A stretch of DNA of 64,000 nt from Isotricha intestinalis (lineage: Eukaryota > Ciliophora > Litostomatea > Vestibuliferida > Isotrichidae): assembly GCA_023807065.1 (NCBI GenBank), contig JAJJLU010003474.1:1-64000 (forward strand), given 5' to 3'. Both the position numbers and the translations under genes were made by a program. Positions 27,726-38,155 of this stretch are shown here, in pieces (positions within the stretch are counted from its first letter, which is position 1; every line of letters starts with the position of its first letter). The notes below the pieces were generated by a model, which saw only the letters and a program-made list of their open reading frames with translations, searched no databases and was not told the origin of the DNA.

Positions 27726-30479
27726 ATGAGTGAAAATAATTTATTTGTTGAACCTTTTACTTTTTATTTGTTTTTAAAATCAAATCGTAAAATAAAACAT
27801 TTAGATGTTCATAGAACACTTCCATTTATATTATACGCAGATAAAGATAATAATATAGTAATATATGATATAAATAAAAAAAGACCAATAAGGTCATTTT
27901 CTCTTCAATATTATTTTTCAGAACCAGTGAAAATTCAAAACATCCAATTTTTTAATTGTGAAAAATTAAAAATAGAAAATTACAATGATTTAACAGAAAA
28001 TTTAAGAATAAAAGGAATTCCAATAACATTAATTCCATATTTGATAATAATAACAACAAATAAATATATATTTTTCTATTCATATATGCTTCAAAATTTC
28101 GTAAGAATGATTCATAAAAAAATAATAAATGATAAAGATTTTATTAAATGTAATATTTATTCATATAATTATGCAGTAATATTAACTGAAGATGGAAGTT
28201 TACACAAATGGAATTTAAAACATTGGTTATTAGAAAATGATTTACCTAATAAAAATTTAAATGGAAGACCTTGTGTAAATTTTTCAATTATAACTGATAA
28301 TAAAGGAAATAATTATTTAATATGTGTTAATAAAGTTGGAACTATATTTAAAATTGATATTAAAAAAGATATTGGAACTTTTGAATATACAAGAGATAAT
28401 TTTTTTGATCATGGCTCTAAAGTTAATTATATTGATTATAATCCTGGAATTAATAAAATTTTAACTGTTAGTAAAGAGCAAATTAATATTAATGATTTAG
28501 ATAATTTAAATATTGGTTTTAAAATTCCTAATTTTGAATTTGTTAAAGATGTTAAATTTAAAGGAGCAACTTTAAACTTAAGTCCTATATTTAATAATTG
28601 TTCTATTATTGTTTATGGAAAAAGTAACTTTATCCAAGTTTTAAATTTGAAAAATTGTAAAGAAATTAAAAAATATAAAATTGATTCTAAAAATAATAAT
28701 TTATATTTTTCTTATTATTTTAATATAGAAAATTCAATTTTTGATGGTTTTAATGAAAAAGAAACAATAATATATGATATTAAATTTCTTTTAAATATAA
28801 ATGAATATTTAGTAATAGCTTCAAGTAGAGGAGTAATTATTTATAAAATTGATTCTTCTTTAAAAGCTTCTGTTATTCCTATTATTCCATTAAATGAAAT
28901 TAGTGATAAAGATTCATTATATTTTTATTCTTTTTTTGAAAACAAAATAAAAGAAAATTTATTTAAAAAAAAGGACTCATCTAAACTATTTGATTGTTAT
29001 TCAACTTTAGATATGAAAAGAGATAGTTTATATAATGATTTTAATGAAAATTTAAATAATAGATTTGAAATAGGAATATCATATAATAATAAATATATGA
29101 GTTGTTTAGATAGTTGTAATAATACTTATAAAATATATAGAATTCATGTAAATGAAAATTTTCATTTATCTTTTAAAGAAATTAAATCAGATAATGCAAT
29201 ATCATTAATTTGGTGTCCCTTTAAAAATTCATATGCAATAATAAAAAAAAACTCAGTTTCATTTTTAAAATATAATCAATCAAATAAATTAAATTCATCT
29301 TTTGAATTAAATGTAATAAATATAAGAAAGGAAAAAACTAAATTATTATATAAAGAAAGTAATTTACCATCACATAAATTATTTGGAGGACCTTTTATAG
29401 GAGTTTTTATTAATTCAAATCAACAAAATAAAAGTTTAAAACCAACTTTATTAACAGATTATACTTATTTTATTTCAAAAAATATAAAAATTATTTTTCA
29501 TGATTGGGAAAATAGTGCAAAATTAGGTTTAGAAATTGAACAAGAACCTTTAAATATATATAATTCAGAAGATTTATCTTATATGATTATTTGCTATAAT
29601 GATAAATATGTTTCTTATTATTTAAATGATAAAAAATCAAAATATGAAAAAATTGAAACTTACTATGATAAAGTATTAGATGGTTTAATTTATGAAAATT
29701 TTGTTTTTGTATATTTAACTGAATATGGTTTTTATTTTGTTTTATTAAATGAAAAAAATGGTTTTCCTTATAAAATATATAATTTATCTGAAGAAAGTAA
29801 TCATTATCATATTAAAATATCACAAATTTCAAAAGAAACTGAAAATGATATAATGGAACCAAAAAAACATTTTCAAACAAAAATATTAGGAATATATAAT
29901 AATTATATTGCTACAAGTTCAAATGATGGAAAAATTCAAATCAAAGAAATAAATCATGTAATTTTTCATATAATAACTTTTGTTAAAGAATATAATATTC
30001 AAGGTTTATCTTCTCTTTTAGATATGTTTGAAAAAAAAATGATAAAAAGTGTTTTAGCTGTTTTTGATTATTATTTTAATAATGAAGAAGAAATATTAAG
30101 AAAAATATTTTCAATTGAATCAATTTTAAATTATGAGTTATATAAATATTTAGATTACTTTGTTTCAGATATATATAAATATCAAAGACCAGGAATAAAA
30201 AATATGTTAAATGATACTTTAGAAAAAAACTTAATTATTTCTATTATAGAAGGAAATGAAAAAAAAATAAATGCAATATATAATATTTCGAATCAAATGG
30301 GTTTAAGAACTGGAACTAAAAGTGCAAGATGTATTGAGCCTGATTTTTATTTTAATGCTTTAATGAAAAAAGATAGATTTTTTGAAAGTTATGCTTTTAA
30401 TGTTAATTATAATATTAATAATAAAGGAGATTCTATTTTAACTCAAGCTTTTGGTATTTTAAATATTAATCCTAAATAA
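27726..30479 (+). CDS. WD-repeat protein resembling TSET/TPLATE subunit TTRAY (TWD40)
   Basis: A 917-residue protein. The first half is a WD40 beta-propeller that starts with the coat-protein style opening IKHLDVHRTLPFILYADKDN and NIVIYDINKKRPIRSF. The second half follows the order of the plant TWD40-2 subunit: SYNNKYMSCLDSCNNTYKIY, then SLIWCPFKNSYAIIKK, a GGPFIGV segment, HDWENSAKLGLEIEQ, and SYMIICYNDKYVSYYLND before LDGLIYENFVFVY. TWD40/TTRAY proteins are coat subunits of the ancient TSET (TPLATE) endocytic complex. The C terminus (about 740-917) is helical, as in coat beta-propeller/solenoid proteins. The assignment rests on remembered motif order, not an alignment; other coat or WD proteins remain possible. 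Confidence 0.55.
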   Translation: MSENNLFVEPFTFYLFLKSNRKIKHLDVHRTLPFILYADKDNNIVIYDINKKRPIRSFSLQYYFSEPVKIQNIQFFNCEKLKIENYNDLTENLRIKGIPITLIPYLIIITTNKYIFFYSYMLQNFVRMIHKKIINDKDFIKCNIYSYNYAVILTEDGSLHKWNLKHWLLENDLPNKNLNGRPCVNFSIITDNKGNNYLICVNKVGTIFKIDIKKDIGTFEYTRDNFFDHGSKVNYIDYNPGINKILTVSKEQININDLDNLNIGFKIPNFEFVKDVKFKGATLNLSPIFNNCSIIVYGKSNFIQVLNLKNCKEIKKYKIDSKNNNLYFSYYFNIENSIFDGFNEKETIIYDIKFLLNINEYLVIASSRGVIIYKIDSSLKASVIPIIPLNEISDKDSLYFYSFFENKIKENLFKKKDSSKLFDCYSTLDMKRDSLYNDFNENLNNRFEIGISYNNKYMSCLDSCNNTYKIYRIHVNENFHLSFKEIKSDNAISLIWCPFKNSYAIIKKNSVSFLKYNQSNKLNSSFELNVINIRKEKTKLLYKESNLPSHKLFGGPFIGVFINSNQQNKSLKPTLLTDYTYFISKNIKIIFHDWENSAKLGLEIEQEPLNIYNSEDLSYMIICYNDKYVSYYLNDKKSKYEKIETYYDKVLDGLIYENFVFVYLTEYGFYFVLLNEKNGFPYKIYNLSEESNHYHIKISQISKETENDIMEPKKHFQTKILGIYNNYIATSSNDGKIQIKEINHVIFHIITFVKEYNIQGLSSLLDMFEKKMIKSVLAVFDYYFNNEEEILRKIFSIESILNYELYKYLDYFVSDIYKYQRPGIKNMLNDTLEKNLIISIIEGNEKKINAIYNISNQMGLRTGTKSARCIEPDFYFNALMKKDRFFESYAFNVNYNINNKGDSILTQAFGILNINPK

Positions 30480-30790
30480 TTTAAAAATTATTTAATTAAA
30501 AATTATTGTTTTATATCTATAAAATATGAATATATTTTAACAAAATTTCAAAATTCTAAAAAATAACTATAATAGTTTTAATTAAAAATCTAATTCCTTA
30601 GTTTTTAATTCTAAAAACAATAAAAAAATTCATAATGAATTTTCATTATCTTCAACTTAATGATATAAGAAATGAAAATCTAAATGTTTTTAAATCTAAT
30701 TAATTTAATTATTTTATTTTCTGTAATTATTTCATTTAATCTTCTGAATAAATTAAATAGAAAAATAATTAAAATAAATATAAAAAATAT
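30480..30790. other. 311-bp spacer
   Basis: AT-rich with stops in all frames; no RNA gene, repeat or motif recognised. Confidence 0.45.
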
Positions 30791-31213
30791 ATGACTTCTT
30801 CAATAGAAAAAAGTACAAACAAAAATTTATTTAATTCACATATAATAAATAGTAATTTACCTATAAAATCAATAATCTTTCAAAATAAAAAAGAAGATAT
30901 ATCATTAAATAATATAGAATTAAATTTTCAAAATCAAAATAAAATAAGAAAATCAAATACAAAAGTAAGTAAAAAAAATAATCAAACACAAAAAGGAAAA
31001 AACAACGAAGAATTAAGAAATACTATAAATAAAAATAGTAGAAATAATATAATATCTAAAAATGAGAATTCAAAAAATATATTAGGAAAAAAGTATGTTA
31101 AAATAAATGATGAAATTGATATAATTCCAATTGAAAATTGGAAAAAATATAATTGTGATATGAGTGAAGTGACAGGGAAAAAAATTATTTGTAAATGTTG
31201 TAATATAATATAA
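30791..31213 (+). CDS. Small basic protein with CaaX-like C terminus
   Basis: A 140-residue protein of unknown function. The first 90 residues are Asn/Lys/Ser-rich and probably disordered. The end (about 100-140) looks conserved in style: KKYVKINDEIDIIPIENWKK, then a Cys-rich tail CKCCNII. The final four residues fit a CaaX box (Cys-Asn-Ile-Ile), and the two Cys before it could be palmitoylated, so membrane attachment by lipid is plausible. No enzyme domain. The ATG opens after a long A/T leader. The small size makes the gene call itself less certain than for longer genes. Confidence 0.55.
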   Translation: MTSSIEKSTNKNLFNSHIINSNLPIKSIIFQNKKEDISLNNIELNFQNQNKIRKSNTKVSKKNNQTQKGKNNEELRNTINKNSRNNIISKNENSKNILGKKYVKINDEIDIIPIENWKKYNCDMSEVTGKKIICKCCNII

Positions 31214-31973
31214 ATTTGAAATATAATTTATTTTTTTATTGAGTTCAGTTTGTAAATAAATTAGGTTTTATATATAAAGAATAAAAATTTTTCTCGAGTT
31301 AATTATGTAAAAATTAAGTTAAAATACAAAAGAATAAACAAAATAAATAAAAAAAAAATACGACAAAGAAAATGAAATAAAGATGAATATATTTGAAAAT
31401 GATAAATTTTCTCAAAGGATTAGTTTATGTGCAGGAATAAATAAAAAGAAAAGAAAGATTTAATGGTAAAAGATTTTTAATTCAGAAAATAAGTAATTTA
31501 AATAAAAATTAAATTTAATATTTTCTTTGAGTATTTTATTTATTTATATTTTCCATCATACCATATCTTAATAATGATTTTATTTGATGATATTTTATTA
31601 TTATTCTTCTTTGATTCATTTCTTTATTTTCATAAAAAGTTTTTTAATGAAGAAATAAAAATTTATCTTTCTTTTGTTTGTAAATAAAATAATAATAAAT
31701 TATTTAGATTAAAAATCTTTTTTACTTTATTTAATTTTATTTTAGATATTTTATAATTATTTAATATTTTTGAATTTATTAATTACAAGAAGCAAAAATT
31801 ATATAAATTCAACTTGAGAAACATTTGAAAAAAATATTTAACCTATCAATTGAACGAAAATTACAAAATAAATTAAAATAAATAAAAAAAGTACAATATA
31901 AAAGTACAAAAAAAAACTAAATAAAAATAAATAAAAAAAATATAAAAAACTCAAAATATATAAAATAAAAAAA
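31214..31973. other. 760-bp spacer upstream of PKA-R gene
   Basis: Long AT-rich spacer with no coding block on either strand. The last 100 bases before 31974 are A-rich, like other leaders here. The promoter of the PKA regulatory subunit gene probably lies here. Confidence 0.5.
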
Positions 31974-33254
31974 ATGTCAGAAAAAGTAGAGACATCTTCT
32001 CAAATAGAGAAAAAAATACGTCCAATCCTGGAACGTTTAGCATATCACTTAATGAAAGACCAGCCAAAAAACGTGGTAAAAATAAATAACTAAAAAATAT
32101 AAAAAAATTAGCCATTATACATGATAGACTACCTTCAAAAGAAAGGAGGTTACACATCATCAGGATTAACAAGAGAAGAGAAGAAAGAATTAGAGAACTT
32201 AAGAAATGAAGTGAAAAAATATCGTGAATTAGAATCAGCAATATTAGAAGTTCATTCAGATGAAGAAAAAAATGAAGAAAGTGAATCAAACTCAATTTCC
32301 AATGATTCAGAATCAGAAGATAATAAAATGGCAGATGAAGAAATAAAAAAAAGACAAGTTCAAAAATCAAAAAATAAAAGAACAGGAGTTTCAGCAGAAG
32401 CATATGGTGAATTTAATAAGAAAGAAGATTTCAAACCAAGAGTAATAGAAAAAACAGAAGAACAAATAAATAAGATAAAAGCAAGAATAGTGAATTCATT
32501 TTTATTTTCAAATCTAGAACCAAATGAATTAGAAATAGTAATAGGAGCAATGGATGAAAAGCATTATAAACCAGAAGAGAATGTAATAACACAAGGTGAA
32601 AGTGGAGATTGTTTATATGTTGTAGAAGAAGGAAATTTAGATTGTACAAAACATTTTACTGCTGATGGAGAAGAAAAATATTTAAAAACTTATATTCCAG
32701 GAGAATCATTTGGTGAATTAGCTTTATTATATAATGCACCAAGAGCAGCTACAATAAAAGCTAAAACTGATTGTATTTTATGGGTACTTGATAGAGAAAC
32801 TTTTAACAATATTGTTAAAGATGCTGCACAAAAAAAAAGAGAAAAATATGAATCTTTCTTAAAAAAAGTAGATATTTTAAGTACAATTGATTCATATGAA
32901 TTGGGACAAATTTCTGATGCATTAAAAGGTAATGTTTATAAAAAAGGAGAATATATTATTAAAGAAGGAGAAAGTGGAGATGTTTTTTATATTTTAGAAG
33001 AGGGAGAATGTATTGCTACTAAAACTTTAGAAGCTGGAAAAGCTGCTCAAGAAATTAAAAGATATGGTCCAGGAGAATATTTCGGGGAAAGAGCTTTAAT
33101 CAAAGGTGAACCTAGATATGCTAATATTGAAGTAGTTAGTGATGTTTGTAAAATCATTTCTCTTGATAGAAATAGCTTTAAAAGATTACTTGGACCTATT
33201 GAACCTCTTTTACAAAGAAATATTGAAAAATATAAAAAATTTGTTAAGGAATAA
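31974..33254 (+). CDS. cAMP-dependent protein kinase regulatory subunit
   Basis: Two exons (31974-32075, 32112-33254), 414 residues. It inhibits the PKA catalytic subunit until a cyclic nucleotide binds. The rebuilt N terminus (QIEKKIRPILERLAYHLMKD then NVPLYMIDYLQKK) is an RIIa-type docking/dimerisation domain. An acidic linker leads to the inhibitor site KRTGV (about 123-127) followed by SAEAYG. This has Gly at the phospho-acceptor position, so it is a pseudosubstrate of type I kind. Two cNMP domains follow. Domain A (about 158-275) has the canonical pocket FGELALLYNAPRAATI; domain B (about 276-400) has FGERALIKGEPRYANI, with the sugar-binding Glu and phosphate-binding Arg kept. Codons here are slightly richer in G+C than in most neighbours, consistent with a well-expressed gene. 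Confidence 0.93.
32076..32111 (+). other. 36-nt intron in PKA-R gene
   Basis: GT-AG (GTAAAA ... AATTAG), phase 0. Splicing gives KNV-PLYMIDYL, completing the RIIa-like motif NVPxxMIDxL. Unspliced, the frame stops within the intron. Confidence 0.94.
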
Positions 33255-33643
33255 AATGGGAAAATAGGGTTTTTTTAATTTTTTTTTTGGTTAATTTTGT
33301 TTTGTTTTGTTTTTTTTTTATGGATTTTTTATAATACAAATACATATTTTAAATAATATAAAAGGAATAGGAATTTTATGTTGTTGTTTTTAATTTTTTT
33401 TTATTTTATTTTTTTCTTTTCTTCGTTTTATGATATAATGTTTGATATTATTTGATAAAAAATATTTATTTGAATATCATTGTTTTTGCTTATATATTTA
33501 AAACAAATGTATTATATATAAAAATAAATAATTAAAATACATATTTAAAAAAAAAATTTTAAAATATAAATGAAATAAATATTTTTTACGTAATTTTATT
33601 TATATCATTTTTTATTAATACTTTTATAAATATATAAAAAGGA
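33255..33643. other. 389-bp spacer
   Basis: T-rich near the PKA-R stop and A/T-mixed before the RRM gene. No gene, RNA or repeat recognised. Confidence 0.5.
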
Positions 33644-35129
33644 ATGTCCAAAACCTCATTAAGGTAAAATCAATTAATTTAATAAAAAAATAGGAATAAA
33701 ATATTTATTGGTGGAATACCAAAAGAAATAACAGAAAGTAAAATACAAAAAATAATAAAAAAAATTAGTTGAATTAAGAAATTATTTTGAAAAAAAATAT
33801 TGTCCAATTTTAGATTGTGTAATAATGTTAGATAAAGTCACAAGTAAAAAAATATATAATTAATATATAGATCATCCAAGAGGATTTGGTTTCATAACTT
33901 TAGAAAATTCAAATATGGTAAATGAAATATTAAAAAATCAAAATTATATAATTGGAAAAAAATTAGATTGTAAATTAGCAATTCCAAAAGAAAAATTATT
34001 GCATAAAGTAAATGAGAATAAAAACATAATAAATAATTCATTTTCTTCTTCAAATTCAAATAATAATAATATACCAATTAATCTTAGAAAAATGTTTGTA
34101 GGTGGATTACATCCTTCATTAACAACAGATAATTTAATTAAATATTTTAGTCAATTTGGTGAAGTAGAAAAAGGAATAATAATGACTGATAAAATAACTG
34201 GTAAATCAAGAGGATTTGGTTTTATTATTTTTTCTAATAAAGAAACTATTGATAAAATTATGTCTTATAGTAATTGTCATTTTTTATATGGAAAATGGGT
34301 TGAATGTAAGAGAGCTCAACCTAAAATTAAAAATATGAAAATGCTTGATGATAATCAATCTTTTCCTAAATTTAATTATAATAATGATTTATTTCAAGAT
34401 TTAAATCAAAATTTTACAAATCATAATTCTTTTGATAATCATATTTTTTTTAATGAATCTTTAGGATGTAATAATATTAATAATGATTTTTATATAAATA
34501 ATAAAAATTTACTTTTTAATCAAAATTATATTCCTAAAGAACAAATTAAATTGTTAAATGAAATTAATGGAAATTCAACTAAATCAGATTATAATTGTAT
34601 TAATAAAAAAATAGATAATATGAATAATTATAATTCATATGTAAACAATAATCTTAATAAAACTCCATTTGAAAATTCTTTATTGTTTAATAATAACATT
34701 CCACAAAAAAATCAGAAAAAAAATAAGGAATTAATAGATAATCAAAAAAATAGAAATCTAAATTTCCAAGGAAAAGTATATCAAAATTACTTTAATAATA
34801 ATCATTTTTTAAATTCATCATTTTATAATTATTTTCAATATAAATTATTTGATTTAAATGATAAAGATATGTCAAAATTAAATATTTATAATGGAAATAA
34901 TGAAAAATTAAGTTTATTTCCAAAAGAAATTGATAATTCTTTTGAAAAAAAAAATATAAATAATAATATTAAAGATGAAATATTAAAAAATAATAAAAGT
35001 AATAATTTATCTTCTAATGAAATAGAAGTATCCTCTGATCTAGTTGATAAAAATGATAATATAAAATTATATGATAATAAAAAAGAAAAAAATAAAAATT
35101 ATCCTAATGATAGTTATCGACCTTATTAA
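33644..35129 (+). CDS. Two-RRM hnRNP/Musashi-like RNA-binding protein, three introns
   Basis: Four exons (33644-33663, 33694-33737, 33769-33843, 33871-35129), 465 residues. RRM1 (about 8-80) is rebuilt only after removing three introns: KIFIGGIPKEITEIELRNYF, CVIMLDKVTNHPRGFGFITL. RRM2 (about 119-200) starts KMFVGGLHPSLTTDNLIKYF with RNP1 SRGFGFIIF. RNP1 aromatic residues are conserved in both, so RNA binding is expected. The paired RRMs with a short linker resemble Musashi/DAZAP1/Hrp1 proteins, which bind mRNA 3' ends and control translation or stability. Residues 210-465 are Asn-rich and disordered. The first exon codes only six full codons; a start at the downstream ATG 33915 would destroy RRM1. 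Confidence 0.9.
33664..33693 (+). other. 30-nt intron 1 of RRM gene
   Basis: GTAAAA ... AAATAG, after a 20-nt coding exon (MSKTSLR split at AG|G). Confidence 0.88.
33738..33768 (+). other. 31-nt intron 2 of RRM gene
   Basis: GTAAAA ... AATTAG. Joining gives KEITEIELRNYF, the first helix of RRM1. Confidence 0.9.
33844..33870 (+). other. 27-nt intron 3 of RRM gene
   Basis: GTAAAA ... TATATAG. Joining gives LDKVTNHPRGFGF, the loop leading into RNP1. Shortest intron in the window. Confidence 0.92.
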
Positions 35130-35491
35130 AATTTATAAATTTTTAATATAATATTCATTTTCTTACTTTGAGGGAATATTTTATTTTTTATAAATAATAT
35201 TTATTTCAAATTTTAATAATAATCATATTTGTTTTATTGATGAAAATTCCCCTTTCTCATTGATTAAATTAATATTTTCATATTGATTTAAAATATATTT
35301 AGTGAACTAATTAATAATTATGAAATAAAAGTTAATTTTTAAAATATATTAAAAATATATAAATTATTTAAAGAGATTTAAAAGTTTTAAGGAAATATAA
35401 AAAATATGAACGTAGATAAAAAATTAAAAATTTAATTTATTAAAAATATTATAATATTATTTATAAAATATATTGTTTGTAAAAAAAATTG
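35130..35491. other. 362-bp convergent spacer
   Basis: Lies between the 3' ends of the RRM gene and the minus-strand orphan. No feature recognised beyond A/T runs. Confidence 0.5.
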
Positions 35492-37576
35492 TTATTCTTT
35501 ATCAATAGATAAATCAAATTGTTTAATCTCTCTTGGTGTTAGTTTATCTTTCATTTTAAGATTAATTTTTTCTATTTCTTCAGAATATCTAATATTTTTA
35601 ATTGATGTTCTTGTAAAACTTTTTTTCATAAAACTTTTTCTTGGTTTTACAGTTTTATTTATATAATTTTCATTATCAATCACTTTTTTTTCAATTATAT
35701 GATAATTTTTGAATAATTTCTGAGGAAGAAATTCTTTTTCACAATCAAATAATATTTTAAAATTCTCAATTTTAATTTCATATATTTCATCTTTATTATA
35801 ATTACTTACTATTTCATTTTGAATAATTTCTATTTTTTCAATAATAGGATTTTGAAGAGTAAAATTTACTTTTTCATTTATATTTAATTTTTTTGGAGAT
35901 TCTTTGAATATAGTAAAATTTCTTCCAGTTAATTTTTTGTGTTCTTTAATAGTATTATTTGTATTTTGATATATTGAAAATAATGTTTTTGTCGAAAATC
36001 TATTTGTCTTTCTATGAATTGATTCTCTTCTTTTTTTTAATATGTTATTTGAAAGAATTGAAAAAAATTCTTTTTTATTTAAATTTTTAAAGAAATCATA
36101 ATTCAAAAAATATTTTTGTGTCTCTGAATTTAAATATAATAATTTTTGTAAAAATTCATTTAAATTTTCATATAATGAAATATGAGATAATATTTCCATT
36201 TGATTTAAAGTAAATGTAAATATTTTATCTTTTATTTCTTCTGTTAATTCCATTTTTAAAGGATGAATTATATACACAGAGTTTTTATTTTCTTTATCTG
36301 AATTTATAAATAAGAAAGATTTATTTTTATTTAATTTATCTATATAACTTTTTACCTTTGGAGATATTAAATAATTTGAATTTGTTTCTTTATTTTTAAA
36401 TAAGTTTTGTTTTGTATGGTTGTTTTCAAAAAGTATTCTAAATTTTTTAAAAGAAATCAAATATTTAATCACATAAAAATCCCAATTTAAAAAGTTGTTC
36501 TTTAATAAATATATAATTAAATCTTTTTCAATAAAAAGATGGAAAACATTTTGTAAATTATTAAATACAATTAAAATTTTTGGAAGTTCAATTGTTACCT
36601 TATATATATGAATTGGTGTGTTCCAAATTAATGTATAAATATTTCCTTTTAATTTTTTTTGTTCTTCAATATTTTTGTCTTCAATCACACTTTTTTTTAA
36701 AAAATCAGCATCATTCATTGAAAAATCCTTTATAAATAATGATGAAATTTTTAAAAAATTTTTTAATTCTTTTTCATTAAATTCAATTTTATTAAAATTA
36801 TCTTTAAAAGAAAACATACTTAATAATATATATTTAAAAGCATAAAAATTTTGATAGTAAAATAAAGGAATATAAATTAGAGGAAGTATAAAAATTTTTG
36901 GATTTTCATTCTTTTTAATATTTTCAAATTTAATTTCAATTGATTTTAATTTTATACTAAAATTATTTTCTTTTGATTTATATAATTTATATAATGAATC
37001 ACTAAAATTTGTAATATCATTTTGTTTTAAGTAATTTATTTTTTCGTAAATAAATTTATAATTTTTTTTTTTTAAAGAATTATTAAAATTAGAAAAGATT
37101 TGATGTTCATCATATTTTAAGTAATAATAATATTCATTTTCTGAAAAAATGATTTTTGTAATATTATCAATTAAATTTACTAAATGAGGATTCACTCTAA
37201 AAGTTTTAATATCTTCAAATTTTTTTTTAAAATGTGTAAAAGTTTGATTAAGAGGAATATTTTTTTTATTTATTCCAGTACTAATATTTCTAGAAATTTT
37301 CTTTTTTAAAATTTTATCTGTTGATAAAGTTGGAAGATAAGATTTATCTGTTGAAGTTTCTTTATTATTTTCTGAAGTATTTCTCAAAGTTTTTGATTTA
37401 TTTTCTTCGTCTCCTTCAAAATAATTTGAATATGAATTTGTATTTAATACTATATTTTTTGTCTTTTTTAATATTACACATTTATTTTTTAAATTTTGAT
37501 TTATATTTACTAATGAAATTAAAGATTTTTGACTTGAAGAAAAAGAAATAAGTTTTTTTTTAACATTCAATAACAT
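35492..37576 (-). CDS. Unknown 694-residue basic protein
   Basis: I do not recognise this protein. The N-terminal 130 residues are Ser/Asn/Lys-rich. Residues about 130-500 look globular, with alternating hydrophobic helices (FILPLIYIPLFYYQNFYAFK, then IELPKILIVFNNLQNVFHLF, and FLNWDFYVIKYLISFKKFR). Residues about 490-694 are basic and less ordered, with FYVI-like and Ser/Thr-Lys-rich segments. The hydrophobic stretches carry scattered polar residues and are short for certain transmembrane helices. No catalytic motif, zinc site or repeat is evident. The frame is fully open, so the gene is probably real. Confidence 0.65.
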   Translation of the reverse strand: MLLNVKKKLISFSSSQKSLISLVNINQNLKNKCVILKKTKNIVLNTNSYSNYFEGDEENKSKTLRNTSENNKETSTDKSYLPTLSTDKILKKKISRNISTGINKKNIPLNQTFTHFKKKFEDIKTFRVNPHLVNLIDNITKIIFSENEYYYYLKYDEHQIFSNFNNSLKKKNYKFIYEKINYLKQNDITNFSDSLYKLYKSKENNFSIKLKSIEIKFENIKKNENPKIFILPLIYIPLFYYQNFYAFKYILLSMFSFKDNFNKIEFNEKELKNFLKISSLFIKDFSMNDADFLKKSVIEDKNIEEQKKLKGNIYTLIWNTPIHIYKVTIELPKILIVFNNLQNVFHLFIEKDLIIYLLKNNFLNWDFYVIKYLISFKKFRILFENNHTKQNLFKNKETNSNYLISPKVKSYIDKLNKNKSFLFINSDKENKNSVYIIHPLKMELTEEIKDKIFTFTLNQMEILSHISLYENLNEFLQKLLYLNSETQKYFLNYDFFKNLNKKEFFSILSNNILKKRRESIHRKTNRFSTKTLFSIYQNTNNTIKEHKKLTGRNFTIFKESPKKLNINEKVNFTLQNPIIEKIEIIQNEIVSNYNKDEIYEIKIENFKILFDCEKEFLPQKLFKNYHIIEKKVIDNENYINKTVKPRKSFMKKSFTRTSIKNIRYSEEIEKINLKMKDKLTPREIKQFDLSIDKE

Positions 37577-38155
37577 TTAATATTAAATAGTTATTTTATA
37601 AACATTTAATAATTTCATAAAAATTTTTATTTATAATATAAGAATTGAAAAATAAATATTCTTTTTTAATAAATGTATTATAAATTGAAATTTTTTTATA
37701 TTTTTCAAGTAATTTTTCAATGAATGAATGTATTATTCTTTTTCAAAACATCAACTTTTATTTTTTCTAATAAAAACATCATTTTCTTTAAAGATTATTA
37801 TTTTTCATAAATAAAAAATAATAATTCTATCTCACAAACTTTTCATGAATACAATGAACAAATTATCTTTGATATGTTATCTAAAGTAATTATAGGTATC
37901 TTCCTTTGATTTAATTAAATAATGTATAGTTTTCCTAAAATATATTATTTTAATTTGATTAAATAGCATAAATATGAAATAGTTTTTAATTATTTTTAGT
38001 ATTTTATAATTCTACATTTATATTTACTTTTTACTTTTTAAAGCAATAACTAATTATTATTATTATTATAAATATAAAAAGAAATTTTTTATATATAAAA
38101 GTACAATCTTAAAAATAAAAATTAAATTATTTTTTATTAATTCTTATTTAAATTT
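37577..38155. other. 579-bp spacer
   Basis: Head-to-tail spacer between two minus-strand genes; it should hold the promoter of the 694-residue orphan. Includes a short TTA repeat near 38055. No coding block seen. Confidence 0.5.

Noticed and set aside
31951..32403. 150-codon minus-strand open frame over the PKA-R 5' end
   Set aside because: Antisense to the confirmed docking domain and linker; composed of Leu, Phe and Ser from complementary A-rich codons.
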